Below are positions 61,861 to 64,000 of a stretch of 64,000 bases of DNA, one piece after another. The notes under the pieces were generated by a model. The model was not told the DNA's origin. It searched no databases and was given only the letters and a program-made list of their open reading frames with translations. Made by a program: the position numbers and the translations under genes. The stretch is from Arthrobacter sp. AQ5-05 (GTDB taxonomy: Bacteria > Actinomycetota > Actinomycetes > Actinomycetales > Micrococcaceae): positions 1-64,000 of the forward strand of contig NZ_QMKQ01000018.1 in NCBI RefSeq assembly GCF_003287975.1, in the 5' to 3' direction. Position 1 is the stretch's first letter, and each line of letters opens with the position of its first letter.

Positions 61861-64000
61861 CTATCCCCTTTCCAGGAATGCTTGCATGTCTTCGTCTACC
61901 CATTCCTCGACTGCGGCCTGCAGCCCGGGGTAGGAGCCGAGCCCGCCACCGCCGTCCACGATGGCCTCGGCGGCATCCCGGGCCCGGGCAATGAGCTTGG
62001 CGTCTTTCATGACGCGCAGGACCTTGAGCGTGGACCGGGAGCCGGACTGGCTCGCCCCCAGGATGTCGCCTTCACGGCGTTCGTTCAGGTCCGACTCTGC
62101 CAGGAGGAATCCATCAGTGGTGGATTCAACCGCCCGCAACCGCACCACCGAGGGATGCTCGGCGTCCAGCCACGTGGTCATCAGGCAGGTGCCGGGCAGG
62201 CCACCTCGTCCGATGCGTCCACGCAATTGGTGCAATTGCGAAATCCCGAAATTCTCCGCATCGATGATCACCATGAGTGTGGCGTTGTGCACGTCCACCC
62301 CGACTTCGATCACCGTGGTCGAGACGAGAATGGAGGCGCGGCCGCTGTCGAAGGCATTCATGGCTTCGGCTTTTTCGTCGCTGGCCATGCGCCCGTGAAG
62401 GGCGCGGATTTCCGTGTTCGCAAAGATGGGCATGGTGGTCAGTATGTCCAGCATCTTCTCGACGGTCATCGATGCCGGCTTCGTGCTGGCATCCGAGCTC
62501 GCGTCGTTGGCGCCAGGTTCCACAGGCATCGGCAGGAAGTCGTCCTCGACGGCCTTCTCGCTGATGCGCGGGCACACCACATATACCTGGTGGCCCTTGG
62601 CCGTTTCCTCTGCGATGCGGGCAAAAAGCCGTTCCTGCATCCGTGGAACTTGGAGTGGAACCAGATGCGTTGCAATGGGTGCTCTGCCGGGTGGCAGGGT
62701 TTTCATCAGGCTGACTTCAAGGTCGCCAAAGACGGTCATGGCCACGGTACGCGGGATCGGGGTCGCTGTCATGACCAGCATGTGGGGCGGCGTATCCGCC
62801 TTTGACCGCAAGACGTCACGTTGCTCGACACCAAAGCGGTGTTGCTCGTCAACAACCACCAGGCCAAGGTCCACGAAACCAACCGTGTCCGAGAGCAGTG
62901 CGTGTGTGCCCACCAGTATCCCGGTCTCCCCCGAAGCGGCACCGAGCAGCACGCGCTTGCGTTCTGCGGTCCCGGCCGATCCGGTGAGCACGTCCACACG
63001 GGTAGCGCGGGGATCCGATCCAAGTTCGCCTCCAGCGCCCAGGGATCCAAGCAATTTCCTGATCGATTGGTAGTGCTGTTGTGCGAGCACTTCGGTGGGT
63101 GCAAGCAAGGCGGTTTGCCCGCCGGAGTCAATGACCTGCAGCATCGCACGCAGCGCCACCAGGGTCTTGCCCGAGCCGACCTCCCCCTGCAAGAGACGAT
63201 TCATGGGGTGGCCGCGTACGAGATCGTCCGCGATTTCCATGCCGGCCAACACCTGGCCGTCTGTGAGGGTAAAGGGAAGAGAGTTGTCGAAGGCTTCCAG
63301 CAGGCCTGCCGGGGCTCCGTGACGTGCAATTGCCGGCTGTTGCATCCGGTGGGCGCGGCGTTGGGCCAGCGCGAGCTGGAGCAAGAAGGCTTCCTCGAAG
63401 GCAAAGCGTTTTCTGGCCGCATAACCTTGGGCAACGGTCTGTGGTCTGTGGATGTTTTCAAAGGCCGTGGCCCTGCCCGGGATTCGTTGGGTTTCCAGGA
63501 CCTGTTCCGGAATGAATTCCTCGAAAATCTCCGGTCGGACGCGGGAAAGCACGAGCTCCATGGTCTCCCGGATCTTCTTGTTCGGGAACTTGGCGGTGGC
63601 CGGGTAAATGGGAATGGGCCGTGGATCGGCTTCTTCGGCCGTGTCGAGCAAGGAGTATTCGGGGTGGGTCAGTTCCAAGTGGTTGCGGTAGATGGTCACC
63701 TTGCCGCTGAACATGGCGGTCGAGCCGACCTGCAGGTCACGCTTGGCTTCGTAGCCGTTGAAAAAGGTCATCCGCAAGATCGATTGTTCGGGTCCCAGAG
63801 CGTCGCTGACGACAACTTCGAGCAGAAATCCGGATCGCGAGTGCATGCGCCGCTGGTTCACCGATTTCACTTCGGCAACGATCGTGACGTCCTCCCCGAC
63901 GGGAAGTTCCGAAATTTTGGATAGCTCACCGATCTCCATGTAACGCCGGGGGAAATGTCCCAGCAGCTGACCGACCGTGGTGTATCCGAACGCGGTTTCC
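61861..64000 (-). CDS. recG: ATP-dependent DNA helicase RecG (5' end beyond the window)
   Basis: Branch-migrates stalled forks and Holliday junctions. About 713 residues are visible, entering from the right edge with ETAFGYTTVGQLLGHFPRRY, the RecG wedge-domain start; the ATG at 63939 is therefore internal. The OB-fold wedge is followed by the helicase core: LLQGEVGSGKTLVALRAML (Walker A), LLAPTEVLAQQHY, VVDEQHRFGVEQRD (DEQH box), MTATPIPRTVAMT, and ILVSTTVIEVGVDVHNATLM with QLHQLRGRIGRGG. No frameshift seen. Only some tens of N-terminal residues are missing. Confidence 0.95.
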   Translation of the reverse strand, partial: ETAFGYTTVGQLLGHFPRRYMEIGELSKISELPVGEDVTIVAEVKSVNQRRMHSRSGFLLEVVVSDALGPEQSILRMTFFNGYEAKRDLQVGSTAMFSGKVTIYRNHLELTHPEYSLLDTAEEADPRPIPIYPATAKFPNKKIRETMELVLSRVRPEIFEEFIPEQVLETQRIPGRATAFENIHRPQTVAQGYAARKRFAFEEAFLLQLALAQRRAHRMQQPAIARHGAPAGLLEAFDNSLPFTLTDGQVLAGMEIADDLVRGHPMNRLLQGEVGSGKTLVALRAMLQVIDSGGQTALLAPTEVLAQQHYQSIRKLLGSLGAGGELGSDPRATRVDVLTGSAGTAERKRVLLGAASGETGILVGTHALLSDTVGFVDLGLVVVDEQHRFGVEQRDVLRSKADTPPHMLVMTATPIPRTVAMTVFGDLEVSLMKTLPPGRAPIATHLVPLQVPRMQERLFARIAEETAKGHQVYVVCPRISEKAVEDDFLPMPVEPGANDASSDASTKPASMTVEKMLDILTTMPIFANTEIRALHGRMASDEKAEAMNAFDSGRASILVSTTVIEVGVDVHNATLMVIIDAENFGISQLHQLRGRIGRGGLPGTCLMTTWLDAEHPSVVRLRAVESTTDGFLLAESDLNERREGDILGASQSGSRSTLKVLRVMKDAKLIARARDAAEAIVDGGGGLGSYPGLQAAVEEWVDEDMQAFLERG

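Overview
The window reads as chromosome from a high-GC Gram-positive bacterium of the Micrococcaceae (Arthrobacter-like; genus not determined). The evidence is the G+C-rich codon use, many GTG/TTG starts, leaderless promoters, and a housekeeping backbone on the minus strand in the usual actinobacterial order: recG, rsmD, coaD, DUF177, rpmF, rnc, mutM, smc, ftsY, amtB, glnK and ffh.

Two large accessory blocks split this backbone. Block A (about 4.9-25.5 kb) lies between ffh and glnK, where glnD would normally sit. It holds a lone G6PD gene, a DUF1003 gene, a three-gene module (iron-containing redox enzyme, CDGSH protein, carboxylate-amine ligase) flanked by a 110-bp direct repeat and IS5 debris, four tandem paralogous membrane-protein genes each with its own leaderless promoter, the oleA-oleBC-oleD olefin pathway, two decayed membrane-protein genes, a secreted SGNH hydrolase and two glycopolymer transferases. 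Block B (about 39.7-58.7 kb) lies between DUF177 and coaD. It is a teichoic-acid-like glycopolymer locus: LicD-methyltransferase fusion, two Stealth phosphotransferases, GT2-TagF fusion, TagB/F-like protein, acyltransferase, TagD, two GT2s, CDP-alcohol phosphotransferase, TagGH exporter, LCP ligase and GalU. Its 39.7-49 kb half is visibly poorer in G+C than the rest, which suggests later acquisition.

The first 1.7 kb is nested insertion-sequence debris (ISL3 in IS256 beside a second ISL3 remnant). An intact-looking IS21-family element (25709-28367, 6-bp target duplication) interrupts glnK exactly in its T-loop codons, while amtB and a GlnR-like box upstream of it remain intact. One of the four membrane paralogs is frameshifted by an exact 20-bp tandem duplication. 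The rnc gene carries a 38-bp perfect palindrome in its first codons, a candidate RNase III autoregulatory site.

The observations most worth following are the leaderless four-paralog array, the repeat-flanked redox/CDGSH/ligase module, the rnc palindrome, and the glnK interruption together with the missing glnD.
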